A stretch of DNA of 64,000 nucleotides from Paenibacillus algorifonticola (GCF_000971975.1 NZ_LAQO01000015.1:62001-126000), one strand, 5' to 3'; shown: positions 9,471 to 18,345, counted from the first letter of the stretch. A program made the numbers and translations. The notes: generated by a model not told the origin, from the sequence alone.

Positions 9471-9678
9471 TTAAGCAACCAACCGGTTGGTTTTTTTCAA
9501 GCATACTCGTCTACTCTTCACTTATTACCTCCGCAGCCGTGGTGGTTGCGGAGATCGTTGGTGCAAATCATGACAAGAAATTAGAACATATGGAAGGGCA
9601 TTGTTGGCGAGCAATCTTAGCTCGTCCGGTGTATCTTCGAATTCTATACCGCGGACACGGCAGAGATGCTATTTGTCA
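9471..9678. other. Short unassigned stretch between transposase remnant and AraC gene
   Basis: It begins with the 16-bp palindrome AACCAACCGGTTGGTT (9477-9492) followed by a T-run, right at the point where the transposase frame breaks off. The rest shows no convincing coding frame and no motif I recognise; it may be old coding sequence. Confidence 0.4.
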
Positions 9679-10566
9679 TCATGTCGAGATAGCTTCCTCG
9701 GCCCGGTATTGGAGAGGGGAAAGACCAATGTGTTTTTTAAATACCTTGCTGAAGTAGTATGGGTCGTTCAGCCCGGATAAATACCCGATCTCACCGATGC
9801 TTAGGCTCGTAGCCTGGAGCAGTTCTTTGGCGTGGTCGATTCGGACTTTAATGATGTACTGGGCGATCGGATAACCCGTGATTGTTTTGAAAATACGGTT
9901 CAGATAGTCAAAGTTGCACTCGAATAAGCGCTCAATGTCAGGGCTAGCAATTTTGTCGACGTAATGATGATGGATGTATTCAAGCAGCGCATGGACCTTC
10001 ATGAACGATTTGGAGTTTAGGTTGTTTTCCTTATGAAGCTCGGCGAGGAGATGTTCACGGGACAATTCGATCAACAACCGGGAAAACTGGAGAGCGGTCA
10101 GATTCTGGTTGTATTGCTTGCGGCAATACAGCTCGCGCAGCTCGTCCATCGCGTGAAACGCTTGCAGCAAAGCGGATTTGCCGGTCAGCGTAAAATGCTT
10201 GCTGAGATAGCAGAGGTTGGAGTCGTCCGCGTCTGCCTGCTTCTCCTCGAGAAGGAAATGCCTGGCGAGTGCCTTCCTATCGCCGACCGGTCTGGATGTG
10301 ATGTTGGCGTGGCTGAAGTGGACATAGTAGTAGGCGCATACGTGCTTCTCGAACCCTTCATGATGGAGGCCCGGTTCCAGCAGGAACACGTCGCCTCTCT
10401 TCAGAATATACGGGGTTCCGTTCTCCAATAGGTGAAGCTCTCCGCTTTTGATGAAGATCAGCACGTACTCGTCGAGCTTCCTCTTGAAATGAATCCAGGG
10501 CGTTCGATACGAAACGAAACCGGCCAATCTGATCTTGGGCAAAATATCCATGTTCACAGTCAACAT
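9679..10566 (-). CDS. AraC-family transcriptional regulator
   Basis: A 295-residue one-component regulator. Residues 1-150 are a cupin-like sensing domain (GELHLLENG, LKRGDVFLLEPG). Residues 190-290 hold the AraC double HTH (LFECNFDYLNRIFKTITG and IGYLSGLNDPYYFSKVFKKH). The ATG is preceded by AAGGAGG on the minus strand. It is transcribed away from the FAD monooxygenase gene across a 131-base gap. AraC members with such N-terminal domains often sense sugars and control a neighbouring enzyme or transporter, but no sugar gene is adjacent here. Its target could be the divergent monooxygenase gene. Confidence 0.93.
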   Translation of the reverse strand: MLTVNMDILPKIRLAGFVSYRTPWIHFKRKLDEYVLIFIKSGELHLLENGTPYILKRGDVFLLEPGLHHEGFEKHVCAYYYVHFSHANITSRPVGDRKALARHFLLEEKQADADDSNLCYLSKHFTLTGKSALLQAFHAMDELRELYCRKQYNQNLTALQFSRLLIELSREHLLAELHKENNLNSKSFMKVHALLEYIHHHYVDKIASPDIERLFECNFDYLNRIFKTITGYPIAQYIIKVRIDHAKELLQATSLSIGEIGYLSGLNDPYYFSKVFKKHIGLSPLQYRAEEAIST

Positions 10567-10697
10567 ACCGCTTCGCCTCCTTGTCCAAAAAGTCGCTATT
10601 GTACAAATCCGTCTCTAAAATACATTTATAGTAATTTTAACACGTTATATACTGGGGGAGAAGTTAATCTAAGTTGTTTATCACGGGAGGATTGAAT

Positions 10698-11804
10698 ATG
10701 AAAAAAAATATCCTGGTCAGCGGAGCGAGTTTCGCCGGCCTCTCAACAGCCTACTGGATGAATAAATTAGGCTACAACGTGACCGTTATTGAGATCGCCG
10801 AAGGTCTCAAAAAAGGCGGAACGCCTGTAAATATCCGCGAAAATACCATCGACACCGTGAAACGTATGGGGCTGTTCGACCAAATCCTGTCGAACAGAAT
10901 AACCATGGAAGTGGTGGAATTCAAGAATTCCGATGATGTCACTGAAAAGTTGCACTTCATTAAAAAAGACAGTGAGCAGTTCGCGGAAGATGAATACGAA
11001 ATTGAGCGAGATGTATTGCTGAATATGATGTTCGAAGCTGTCAAAGATGATGTCGAGTTTATTTTCGGAGAGAGCATAGCGTCGTTAGAGGAAAAAGGTA
11101 ACGGCGTCGAAGTAGCTTTTAAAGGGGGTCAAAATCGATCATTTGACCTGGTATTTGGCTGCGATGGTATTCATTCGACCGTCAGAAAATTTTGCTTCGG
11201 CGAGGAGATGGAATTTTCGCATTTCCTTAATTCTTATTTCTCTATCACGATCGTGGATAAGTTGTTGATCCGGGAGAATACGACACAGATGTACAATGAG
11301 CCGGGCAAGACGGTCATGCTGAACGCCTACAACAATAAAACCGATATCCTCCTCGGCTTTTTTTCGGAGAAGGAAATCCCTTACGACTACCGAAACGAAG
11401 AGCAGCAACGGAATATCATATTGAACCAGTTTTCTGGAGTAAGCTGGCGAACGCCGGAATTGTTGGAAGAAGTGAAGAACTCAAAGACTTTTTACTTTGA
11501 CAAACTGTGCCAAATGAAAATGCCGTCGTGGACAAAAGGCAGGGTAGCGCTGGTCGGTGATGCCGGATACTGCGCTTCTCCGGCTGCCGGCATGGGTGGA
11601 TCACTGGCAATAGATGGGGCATCCGCCTTGGCCGATGCTTTCCAAAAATGTGATGGCAACTATGAACTTGCATTCCAAGAATACAATAAGAGTTTCCGTC
11701 CTTTCATCGAGGAAGTGCAAGCGAATGCGGAAAAATTTGGCGTAGAGTTTCTTATCCCACGAACTGAAGAAGCAATTAATGAAAGAAATTCCCAAGAAGG
11801 ATAA
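10698..11804 (+). CDS. FAD-dependent monooxygenase (PHBH/TetX-like fold)
   Basis: A 368-residue flavoprotein of the group A aromatic hydroxylase family. Seen: the N-terminal dinucleotide-binding motif GASFAGLSTA (a variant of GxGxxG), the DGIHSTVRK motif in the middle (NADPH/FAD contact), and GDAGYCASPAAGMGGSLAIDG, the FAD-contact GD motif, near residue 285. The chosen start has GGGAGG nine bases upstream; an in-frame ATG eight codons earlier overlaps that ribosome site. Substrate is unknown; relatives hydroxylate aromatics or inactivate tetracyclines. It is divergent from the AraC gene, which may control it. Confidence 0.9.
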   Translation: MKKNILVSGASFAGLSTAYWMNKLGYNVTVIEIAEGLKKGGTPVNIRENTIDTVKRMGLFDQILSNRITMEVVEFKNSDDVTEKLHFIKKDSEQFAEDEYEIERDVLLNMMFEAVKDDVEFIFGESIASLEEKGNGVEVAFKGGQNRSFDLVFGCDGIHSTVRKFCFGEEMEFSHFLNSYFSITIVDKLLIRENTTQMYNEPGKTVMLNAYNNKTDILLGFFSEKEIPYDYRNEEQQRNIILNQFSGVSWRTPELLEEVKNSKTFYFDKLCQMKMPSWTKGRVALVGDAGYCASPAAGMGGSLAIDGASALADAFQKCDGNYELAFQEYNKSFRPFIEEVQANAEKFGVEFLIPRTEEAINERNSQEG

Positions 11805-11819
11805 TTACGGCGCTTGTCG

Positions 11820-11983
11820 TGGGAAAGCCGGGGATCGATTGGAAACTGGGAGAGAAATACTCCAAAATTAGGACGATGGCGGTTGCTTTTAAAGATGACG
11901 GAAGCGTAGCAATCAGTTTCTTTAAACCGACTTTCCTGACAAAATCAAGAATTAGCATTACGCTATCGGAGAACGTTTGTTGA
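11820..11983 (+). pseudogene. Possible gene remnant behind the monooxygenase
   Basis: One frame reads TALVVGKPGIDWKLGEKYSK followed by TMAVAFKDDGSVAISFF and ends at a stop at 11981-11983. It looks protein-like but has no start codon or ribosome site in frame, so it is probably the tail of a lost gene. I do not recognise the family. Confidence 0.35.
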
Positions 11984-12254
11984 ACAACAAAGCGGCACCA
12001 GGAATGTTATATCCCCCATGTTCACATAATGCGATGACGTTCTCTTGGATCATTGTAGGATGTTTATTTTCAACAATTAATTCGTACTTATTACTTATGC
12101 TATTCCAAACATAGATGGAACCACCACGGTCAAGTAGAACACTTGTCCAGTGAAATAAAAGTCGTGAACCAGTAAAAAGAGTCATGAACCAGTAAAGAAA
12201 GTCGTGAACCGCTGATAAGACCGGTACAAAGATTATTACGAACGCACTACACAA
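11958..12254 (-). other. Doubtful 98-codon frame, perhaps a gene fragment
   Basis: The last 60 codons look protein-like (GGSIYVWNSISNKYEL, ALCEHGGYNIPGAALLF), while the first 35 run through a 20-bp tandem repeat and read as hydrophobic filler. No ribosome site was found. A truncated gene whose front was replaced by repeat DNA would explain it. The family is unknown. Confidence 0.25.
12161..12220. repeat. Three tandem copies of a 20-bp unit
   Basis: The copies start at 12161, 12181 and 12201. The first is GTCGTGAACCAGTAAAAAGA; the second and third differ at a few positions. They follow each other without spacers, so this is a short tandem repeat and not a CRISPR array. Confidence 0.85.
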
Positions 12255-12258
12255 ACAG

Positions 12259-12286
12259 TCCCGATGAGATCTTTTCTACATCGGGA
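12259..12286 (-). terminator. Terminator of the germination receptor operon
   Basis: TCCCGATG (12259-12266) and CATCGGGA (12279-12286) are perfect arms. Read on the minus strand the hairpin is followed by TGTTTGTGT, just beyond the last gene of the operon. Confidence 0.65.
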
Positions 12287-12291
12287 TCCTC

Positions 12292-13398
12292 TCATTTGGT
12301 TGGCGTCTTTTGTAAGCCAAGCATTTTCTTCAGCAGATGAATGGCAACCACGAGTAACAAAGGAATTGTAAATCCGGTCAACTTCCAAATTGGAAGGATT
12401 ACCGTGATGTGCTCGGACAATTTTGCTTCGCTTCTTTGTAAAAGAAAAGCACTTATCATATTGATAAAAGTCAGAGGTAATATAAACACTTTCTCATCCT
12501 TTAATTTACATATACGTACAACTAATTGATTTAATATGAAAATTGTAATGCAAGCTTTCATGTAGGAACCTACGATTAAAGCTATCCCAACAATGAATTC
12601 GACCCGTTGAATAGGTTGTAGATCAATCATTCGTGCAACCTCTACCATCGAATACTTTCTTTCCCCGGCCAAGGGTCCGAAAACAAGAATGGTTGCTATA
12701 GCGACCGCAATCAATAGGATGATGCTGATACCAAACACAATAACCAGCTTTTTATGTAAATTCCGGGTCGGCCGACGGACAAAAGGAAGGAGTAGGGCGA
12801 GTAAAACCGGTTCTGCGTGGGTGAAACCATATGAAAGGTAGGCGCCATGTAATACAGGTTTTATTCCGTCAGGAAGAATAGGAAACAGAAATTCTGTGTG
12901 ATAATTAGGAATAGAAAACAACAAAGTCAAGACGATGAACAGCATCATGATAAAGATGAGAATGGTAAACATTCTACTCATGACTTCAATTCCTGCACGT
13001 ACTGTTATGGCCACTGTGGTGAAGATAAAGATATCAAATATGTACTGAGGAGTTTGCCTCATTAAAGAACTGTTAGCATATTTACCTACTTCATGTACGA
13101 TATCAGTACTCATTTCAAATAAGAGCGAAATAAACGGGATCACAATCACAATGGTGGGCCAGGTTCCCAAAACAGCTTGGCTATATTCACTAAAAGATTG
13201 TCCGGGATATTCCTTATCCAAGTAAAGAACAAGCAGCAATTGAATCATGGCAACCGTGCCGGAGAGCAGCAGAGATATCCACACACCGTTATGGGCGAAT
13301 CCAATTAACGGACCGGGAAGGTTCACAATAACTGAGCCAGTCAAATAAACAAAAAACAATACGATCAATTGATCTTGACTTATGGTTTGTTTATTCAT
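12292..13398 (-). CDS. Spore germination receptor B subunit (GerAB family permease)
   Basis: A 368-residue membrane protein with ten predicted helices, matching the APC-type GerAB fold (about 365 residues). It starts MNKQTISQDQLIVLFFVYLTG, the usual GerAB opening, and has the conserved proline- and glycine-containing first helices. In germination receptors the B subunit binds the germinant in the spore inner membrane. It is the last gene of the A-C-small-B operon, 30 bases after the small membrane protein gene. Confidence 0.95.
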   Translation of the reverse strand: MNKQTISQDQLIVLFFVYLTGSVIVNLPGPLIGFAHNGVWISLLLSGTVAMIQLLLVLYLDKEYPGQSFSEYSQAVLGTWPTIVIVIPFISLLFEMSTDIVHEVGKYANSSLMRQTPQYIFDIFIFTTVAITVRAGIEVMSRMFTILIFIMMLFIVLTLLFSIPNYHTEFLFPILPDGIKPVLHGAYLSYGFTHAEPVLLALLLPFVRRPTRNLHKKLVIVFGISIILLIAVAIATILVFGPLAGERKYSMVEVARMIDLQPIQRVEFIVGIALIVGSYMKACITIFILNQLVVRICKLKDEKVFILPLTFINMISAFLLQRSEAKLSEHITVILPIWKLTGFTIPLLLVVAIHLLKKMLGLQKTPTK

Positions 13399-13428
13399 AA
13401 AGATTATGCTGCTCCTTTTCTAACAATC

Positions 13429-13662
13429 TTAGTCTAAATACTCAATTATACGATGAGCGAAATCTTTAAACAGCCATGATGCGAGGTCATGAAGAAACGG
13501 CATTCCAAACCCTCCAATATACTCAATACAAAGATAAATAGTGACAAAAACGGTCACTCCATATGCGATCTTGTCGCGCAGCACCATTTTCTTTATAGTG
13601 GCTAAATTATAGAACGTCATTAACAAATAACTCGAAATCACGACAATCATTTTTTCAGCCAT
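13429..13662 (-). CDS. Small two-helix membrane protein inside the ger operon (GerD-subunit type)
   Basis: A 77-residue protein with two hydrophobic segments (residues about 5-25 and 31-52) and a short charged tail. Small two-helix proteins coded beside or within germination receptor operons are known in Bacillus as D subunits that modulate receptor function. Position between the C and B genes with tight spacing supports the same role here. The sequence itself has no catalytic motif. Confidence 0.7.
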   Translation of the reverse strand: MAEKMIVVISSYLLMTFYNLATIKKMVLRDKIAYGVTVFVTIYLCIEYIGGFGMPFLHDLASWLFKDFAHRIIEYLD

Positions 13663-13679
13663 CCGTTCGTGCTCCTTTA

Positions 13680-14849
13680 CTACTTGTCTATAGAAAGCGG
13701 TTTTGGTATTGCAGTTCCGCTATTCTTTATTTCAACTTTTACTTTAATGTCGATTTGAGTATGAGCGAAACGCTCTCCCCAATTCTTCTTCCACTGTTTC
13801 CATAGGGCAGGATCCTTACGATATATCCGATCTCCTAAACCAATTAGGTCTAATTCCTTTTTTTTCATTCGATTGAAAGTTTTTCTTAAAGATTGTTCAA
13901 CTGTCCGAGCCACGGCTTCGGTTAATTTTTTTTCATCTTTCGGAGTTTTTAATGTCATGCACCTCATCTCTCCAATAGCTCCTGACAACTGAACGAATAC
14001 TTGAAGTTTGACTGCTTTGCCTTCAATTTGTGGTTTTAGTTTGGAGTGGAAAGATAATACTTCCAGGGAATTGTTGCTTGCAACGCTCGAATCGTTTTGA
14101 GTTTCGCACGGCACGCGGATAATTCCACTCTTGAACTTATTATTTAACATATGTATCATTTGCGAATCTTGAGAAGAAACGATCCCCTTCCATTTTCCTT
14201 TTTGTAAGACTGCCATTCCGGTGGCCACCAGATGCTCTCCTTTGTCTCCGCCTTTAGTGATGTAAGGAGCTAACGAAATCCCCGTCTGGCTGCGTAGACC
14301 GATGAAAAGTTCAAGTAACGAAGTGTTGGTCGTTTTGTAATTGTGCTGATCGGATTTATTTGTAACTTGCAACAACTGCTGACTTACTGTTTTTTCGATT
14401 AAAGGCTTCATTTTTAAATATTGCGATGCTTTCCCGTGGGCAATAAAAAACGAAGAACTAAGTCTAGCCTCATGATCCCGGTAAAAGAAATCCAAAACCT
14501 CACCGATAGGATATAGTTTTACTAACTGATCTTCTACAATGATAGTCCGCAAATGGCTCCATTGTGCTTTGCGTCCAATTTGAAGGATAATATCACGAAT
14601 CCCATCAAACATCGTATTACTCTTAGTTTGCACATTGATATATGAAACATCTCCGCTTTGCTTTCCTTGTGAACCGCCGGAAAGTCCCGGCTTGTATATT
14701 TGCACAGTAAGTTCAATCATTCCTTTATCGGCCTTGTCGATGGCAAGGCCTAGGATTAAGGAGCGATCCGTAAGTTCTGTCTTGTCCCAGCAACCCGGCA
14801 ACAATAGAACGCACACCATCAGACAGGCGGCAAATGCGGTTTTTCGCAT
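13680..14849 (-). CDS. Spore germination receptor C subunit (GerAC family lipoprotein)
   Basis: A 389-residue lipoprotein. The N-terminus has a hydrophobic helix ending in LLPGCWDKTEL, the standard GerAC lipobox followed by the family's WD.xEL signature. The rest matches the three-domain Ger(x)C layout, with RSLILGLAIDK near the front and the C-terminal LIGLGDRIYRKDP, WKKNWGERF region. The ATG at 14849 has AGAAGG upstream; a TTG six codons earlier overlaps that ribosome site. It lies 30 bases after the A subunit gene. Confidence 0.96.
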   Translation of the reverse strand: MRKTAFAACLMVCVLLLPGCWDKTELTDRSLILGLAIDKADKGMIELTVQIYKPGLSGGSQGKQSGDVSYINVQTKSNTMFDGIRDIILQIGRKAQWSHLRTIIVEDQLVKLYPIGEVLDFFYRDHEARLSSSFFIAHGKASQYLKMKPLIEKTVSQQLLQVTNKSDQHNYKTTNTSLLELFIGLRSQTGISLAPYITKGGDKGEHLVATGMAVLQKGKWKGIVSSQDSQMIHMLNNKFKSGIIRVPCETQNDSSVASNNSLEVLSFHSKLKPQIEGKAVKLQVFVQLSGAIGEMRCMTLKTPKDEKKLTEAVARTVEQSLRKTFNRMKKKELDLIGLGDRIYRKDPALWKQWKKNWGERFAHTQIDIKVKVEIKNSGTAIPKPLSIDK

Positions 14850-14879
14850 AAAAGAGCCTTCTCTCAAAAAAATTGCCTT

Positions 14880-16394
14880 TTATTTTTTAGATCCGAATAG
14901 CTTATTGCGCGGTGAACGCAGTAAAATTTTTAACGGCGCACGAATGAGTGTATCCAGTAATTGCTTAGGTTGAAGAGGCGCTACAGGGTTTAGATACGGC
15001 TGCCCAAGGGATCTAAGACTTGTTAAATGCAGCAGGATCCAGAGAAAACCTATCATCAGACCGAATCCACCCAGGAATGTGCTTAAAATCATGAGCGGAA
15101 TCTTTATAATTCTTAAAGCAGTAGCCATGTTATATTGAGGAATGGCAAAAGAAGCAATTCCGGTTAAGGAAACGACCACGACCATCGATGGAGAGGCAAT
15201 ACCTGCAGATATGGCTGCTTCACCAATAACGAGAGCGCCAACAATACTTATAGTGGAGCCAATCTGTCTTGGCAATCGCGCTCCGGCTTCCCGAAGAAGT
15301 TCAAAGAAGAATTCCATTATCGCGGCTTCATAAAATGCAGGGAAAGGAATGCCCTCACGCGCATTCATGAGGGCAAGTAAAAGGACGGTAGGAATCAATT
15401 CTGGATGAAAAGTCGTTAAAGCAATATATATGCTGGGCAAGCTTAAAGCAATAAAAAATGCAAATATCCTCATTATGCGAATTAGGGAGGCAATCATACT
15501 TCTTTGGTAAAAGTCTTCCGAGGATTGGTACATTTCTGTAAAAAGCCCCGGACATATTAAAATCGAACCTGTGCCCTCGACTAGCACGATGATTTTACCA
15601 TCCAACAAAGCCGCAGTAGCGGTATCCGGCCGTTCTGTATAGCGGTATTGAGGGAATGGAGAATAAGTCGAATCCTCAATCCACTCTTCAATAAAAGAGG
15701 TGTCAAGAACATTAACTTTCTTCATTCTGGAAATTCGCTCTTTTAACTCAGCTAAGGCTTCCAAGTTAACTGCATTTATCAAATAAGCGATATTGACTTC
15801 AGTTTTGGTTTCTACCCCAAGCGTAAACTTTTCTAATTTAAAATTAGGGGTTTTTAACCGCTGCCTTAACATACCGATATTCTTTTGCAAATTTTCAACT
15901 GTACTCTCACGTGGACCATGAACTACGGATTCTGCACTCGGTTCGCTTACTTGCCTGGTTGTTAGTGAAGCAACTTTGTAAGACAAAGCTTGATTCCAGC
16001 CATTAATGAAGATAACAAGATGCCCTGTAACAATATCATCACTAGCTTCTATTAGATCGTTTACAAGCTTGGAGGATTGCGAGGAAACACCGTGGTTGCT
16101 GAAAAAGCGAATTACATCTTCAGGAGTGATAGAAATGGCAGGGCCTACTTCGTGGGGGACAAGGTCCTGAAGCGATGCTTTCATATAATTTAATGCTTTA
16201 TTTTCAAATAACGAATCGAAATAAACGGAAAATGCTGTGTATTGGAGCTCTGGTCCAAAATGCCACTGAAAAACGGATAAGTCTTCGCAGTATTCAAAAT
16301 GCGTTTCGAGCCATTTTAAATTAGATTCCAATACGGGTGAAATCGGTTGGATATCCGTTTCTGAGCGGGTACTGGCAAAGCTCGTTTGGTTCAT
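14880..16394 (-). CDS. Spore germination receptor A subunit (GerAA family)
   Basis: A 504-residue membrane protein and the first gene of the operon. The N-terminal soluble half carries the known family features (LFENKALNYMKASLQDL, TGHLVIFI). The middle holds the VNVLDTSFIEEWIED and FPQYRYTERPD segments. The C-terminal half has several membrane helices with MNAREGIPFPAFYEA and REAGARLPRQIGSTISIVGA, the most conserved GerAA stretch. GGAGG lies nine bases before the ATG. Gene order A-C-B is that of the gerK type of Bacillus. Confidence 0.97.
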   Translation of the reverse strand: MNQTSFASTRSETDIQPISPVLESNLKWLETHFEYCEDLSVFQWHFGPELQYTAFSVYFDSLFENKALNYMKASLQDLVPHEVGPAISITPEDVIRFFSNHGVSSQSSKLVNDLIEASDDIVTGHLVIFINGWNQALSYKVASLTTRQVSEPSAESVVHGPRESTVENLQKNIGMLRQRLKTPNFKLEKFTLGVETKTEVNIAYLINAVNLEALAELKERISRMKKVNVLDTSFIEEWIEDSTYSPFPQYRYTERPDTATAALLDGKIIVLVEGTGSILICPGLFTEMYQSSEDFYQRSMIASLIRIMRIFAFFIALSLPSIYIALTTFHPELIPTVLLLALMNAREGIPFPAFYEAAIMEFFFELLREAGARLPRQIGSTISIVGALVIGEAAISAGIASPSMVVVVSLTGIASFAIPQYNMATALRIIKIPLMILSTFLGGFGLMIGFLWILLHLTSLRSLGQPYLNPVAPLQPKQLLDTLIRAPLKILLRSPRNKLFGSKK

Positions 16395-16452
16395 GCTGTT
16401 AACCTCCAGAAGTAAGAACTATGCTTTAATGGTTTTCAATTCTAATAAGATT

Positions 16453-16479
16453 TATTCATGCTTCGCAGTTTTTTATTCA
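16453..16479 (-). promoter_or_regulatory. Weak sigma-G-like promoter candidate for the ger operon
   Basis: On the minus strand TGAATA (16474-16479) is followed 13 bases later by CATGAATA (16453-16460), resembling the forespore sigma-G pattern but with short spacing. Germination receptor operons are usually sigma-G dependent; the match alone is weak. Confidence 0.3.
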
Positions 16480-16515
16480 CAAAGAGCATCACAATGATGA
16501 ATGGCTGCCGCTGTT

Positions 16516-16544
16516 TTGACCATTTTCATTAAGCTTGATACAAT
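16516..16544 (+). promoter_or_regulatory. Sigma-A promoter of the marR gene
   Basis: TTGACC (16516-16521), a 17-base spacer and TACAAT (16539-16544) lie 50 bases before the chosen TTG start. This promoter sits inside the longest possible reading frame, which argues that the frame's upstream ATG at 16501 is not the real start. Confidence 0.65.
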
Positions 16545-16593
16545 AAGACAAACAATGTGGAATTACATTAATATCAAGTGGGGTGATCTAAGC

Positions 16594-17031
16594 TTGCAAC
16601 ATGAAAACGAACTATTGGATGTATGGTTGTCTTTGTCTCATATCCACTCCTCTTTAAATGATAAGTTAGAACAAGCACTGCTAAAAAACTTCGATTTATC
16701 TTTGAAGGAGTTTTATGTTTTGAATTTTATATCTAATTCCGAGGATAGGGAATTACGACTTCAGCAACTTCAAGAACTGGTGGGATTAAGCCAAAGTGCT
16801 ACATCGAGACTTGTAGTTAGAATGGAAGCCAAAGAATGTGGAGCTTTAGAAAGACATATATGCGAGGATGATAGACGTGGTATTTATACCCGAATTACGG
16901 AGCTAGGCGAGAATAAATACCAGCGAGCTCTTCAGACTTTTAATGAGGTCTTACAAACAGAACTTCAAAAAGTGGGATTCAAATCAGAAGTAGAGAACCT
17001 TACAAAAAAGCTGTTTATAGCTATGACCTGA
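16594..17031 (+). CDS. MarR-family regulator with two Cys near the wing
   Basis: A 145-residue winged-helix repressor. The TTG start follows GGGGTGAT; starting further upstream would overlap the promoter. HTH residues are around 55-78 (LQQLQELVGLSQSATSRLVVRM), the wing carries the family signature EDDRRGIYTRITELG. Cys82 and Cys90 bracket the start of the wing (ECG, HIC), which could make it redox- or electrophile-sensitive like YodB or OhrR. It precedes an SDR, a rhodanese-like protein and NamA, and a related palindromic element lies in front of the SDR and namA genes. Confidence 0.9.
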   Translation: MQHENELLDVWLSLSHIHSSLNDKLEQALLKNFDLSLKEFYVLNFISNSEDRELRLQQLQELVGLSQSATSRLVVRMEAKECGALERHICEDDRRGIYTRITELGENKYQRALQTFNEVLQTELQKVGFKSEVENLTKKLFIAMT

Positions 17032-17166
17032 GTGGATATCGTTTTATTTGGTTCTTTAGGGTAATAGGTGGCCTGAACGTTGTGCTATAAATGGCTCTTT
17101 ACAGGAGCTTGATTTTACCCTACACGATCCAGCTAAAATATAATTGAGATCGGTAGATAAGATGAC

Positions 17167-17219
17167 TTGACATAATGATTTTTTTTCGTTAAATTAAATG
17201 CATGCGCATGCTTTTAATT
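17167..17219 (+). promoter_or_regulatory. Promoter overlapped by a 28-bp near-perfect palindrome
   Basis: TTGACA (17167-17172), 17-base spacer and TAAATT (17190-17195) form a promoter. A palindrome spans 17192-17219 with core GCATGCGCATGC (17200-17211) and 8-base A/T flanks matching at 7 of 8 positions. A repressor bound here would cover the -10 box. The MarR protein coded just upstream is the obvious candidate. Confidence 0.7.
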
Positions 17220-17267
17220 GATTGAGAAGGTCCGTAAACAATAACTTATGAACAAGGAGTGATGGTA

Positions 17268-17912
17268 ATGAAAGTGTTCGTAGTGGGATCGAATGGGCAA
17301 ATCGGACAGCGTCTGATTCAACTCTTGAAGGATAGCAAAGAACATACTGTGCGGGCAATGGTACGAAAAGAGGAACAGGCCGAATCATTTGAAAAGGAAG
17401 GCGTCGAAACGGTTCTAGCAGATTTGGAAGGGACAGTCGACTCCATTGCAGCAGCCGCCATGGGCTGTGATGCCATTGTGTTTACGGCTGGCTCAGGTGG
17501 AAAAACGGGTGATGATAAAACACTGTTGATTGACTTGGATGGTGCAGGAAAAACAATTGAAGCGGCCGAAAAAGCAGGCATTGATCGGTTTATCATGGTC
17601 AGTGCAATTCAGGCGAATAACCGAGAGAGCTGGCACGAGAATATCCTTCCATATTATGCAGCGAAGCATTATGCAGACAGAGTGCTGGAAAGCAGCAGTT
17701 TGACATACACGATTATGCGTCCGGGTATTCTTTTGAATGAACCAGGAACCGGAAAAGTATATGCTGCTGAAAATATCACATATGGTAGTATCCCTCGTGA
17801 AGATGTAGCTCTTGCCATTTTGGCTGCTCTGAATGAGCGGCACACTTATAAGCGGGCATTTGATTTGATTGCTGGTGATGATTCGATTCCTGATGCATTG
17901 CAAAAGGTCTGA
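17268..17912 (+). CDS. Atypical SDR, NAD(P)H-binding (YhfK-like)
   Basis: A 214-residue Rossmann protein of the atypical SDR5/NmrA-like group. It begins MKVFVVGSNGQIGQRLIQLL with the GxxGxxG nucleotide motif, has a VRKEEQ basic site after the second strand consistent with NADPH preference, and VSAIQANN and YYAAKHYAD that match the catalytic Ser and YxxxK-like positions. The ATG at 17268 is eight bases after AAGGAG; the upstream ATG and GTG overlap that site. Similar proteins act as NADPH-dependent reductases or redox sensors. It is controlled by the palindromic promoter upstream. Confidence 0.88.
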   Translation: MKVFVVGSNGQIGQRLIQLLKDSKEHTVRAMVRKEEQAESFEKEGVETVLADLEGTVDSIAAAAMGCDAIVFTAGSGGKTGDDKTLLIDLDGAGKTIEAAEKAGIDRFIMVSAIQANNRESWHENILPYYAAKHYADRVLESSSLTYTIMRPGILLNEPGTGKVYAAENITYGSIPREDVALAILAALNERHTYKRAFDLIAGDDSIPDALQKV

Positions 17913-17976
17913 GAAATTCAGTAAGTAAAGCTTTTGTGGTGGAATGTAACCTTTTGAGATAAGTGAGGGCTTCGAA

Positions 17977-18345
17977 ATGTTTGACTTGATGTTTTTATCC
18001 ATTATAATCGGTTTGTTTGCCGTGGTACGTCAATTATGGCCTTTACCAAACCTTAAATATATAGATTACCAAGATTTTTTGAAACGGCGCATTCAATTTC
18101 GCCATTACAAGGTTATTGATATTCGGGATGCATTTGAGTATTTAGCTGATCCTACGCCTGGGACGATTAATATCTCGCTAGGGCGACTTCCTTACGTATG
18201 GAAAAAGCATCTTGCTCGCGAAGATCATGTCATTATATTGTCTACTGGGGTATTTCAATCAAAAAAAGCTGTGCGAATTTTAAAAAAGCGAGGATTTGAA
18301 TATCTCCATGTAATTAAATATAAGACAGTTTTGCAGGTAAAATAA
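17977..18345 (+). CDS. Membrane-anchored rhodanese-like protein lacking the catalytic Cys
   Basis: A 122-residue protein: residues 1-20 form a membrane helix, residues 28-120 a rhodanese fold (VIDIRDAFEYLADPTPGTINI). The active loop, usually CxxGxRS, reads STGVFQSKKA here, so the sulfur-carrying Cys is replaced by Ser or Thr and the protein should not transfer sulfane sulfur. The ATG follows GTGAGGG. It sits 64 bases after the SDR gene and may be in the same transcript. Inactive rhodanese domains often have binding or regulatory roles. Confidence 0.82.
   Translation: MFDLMFLSIIIGLFAVVRQLWPLPNLKYIDYQDFLKRRIQFRHYKVIDIRDAFEYLADPTPGTINISLGRLPYVWKKHLAREDHVIILSTGVFQSKKAVRILKKRGFEYLHVIKYKTVLQVK

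Noticed and set aside
9477..9497. Palindrome AACCAACCGGTTGGTT plus T-run as a terminator
   Set aside because: The loop would be only four bases and no gene ends into it on the + strand; an operator or IS scar is as likely, so it is only mentioned in passing.
12161..12220. CRISPR-like array
   Set aside because: The 20-bp units abut without spacers and no cas genes are near.
16501..16593. Upstream extension of the MarR gene to the ATG at 16501
   Set aside because: The extension covers a good -35/-10 promoter and adds residues not typical of MarR proteins; the TTG at 16594 has the ribosome site.
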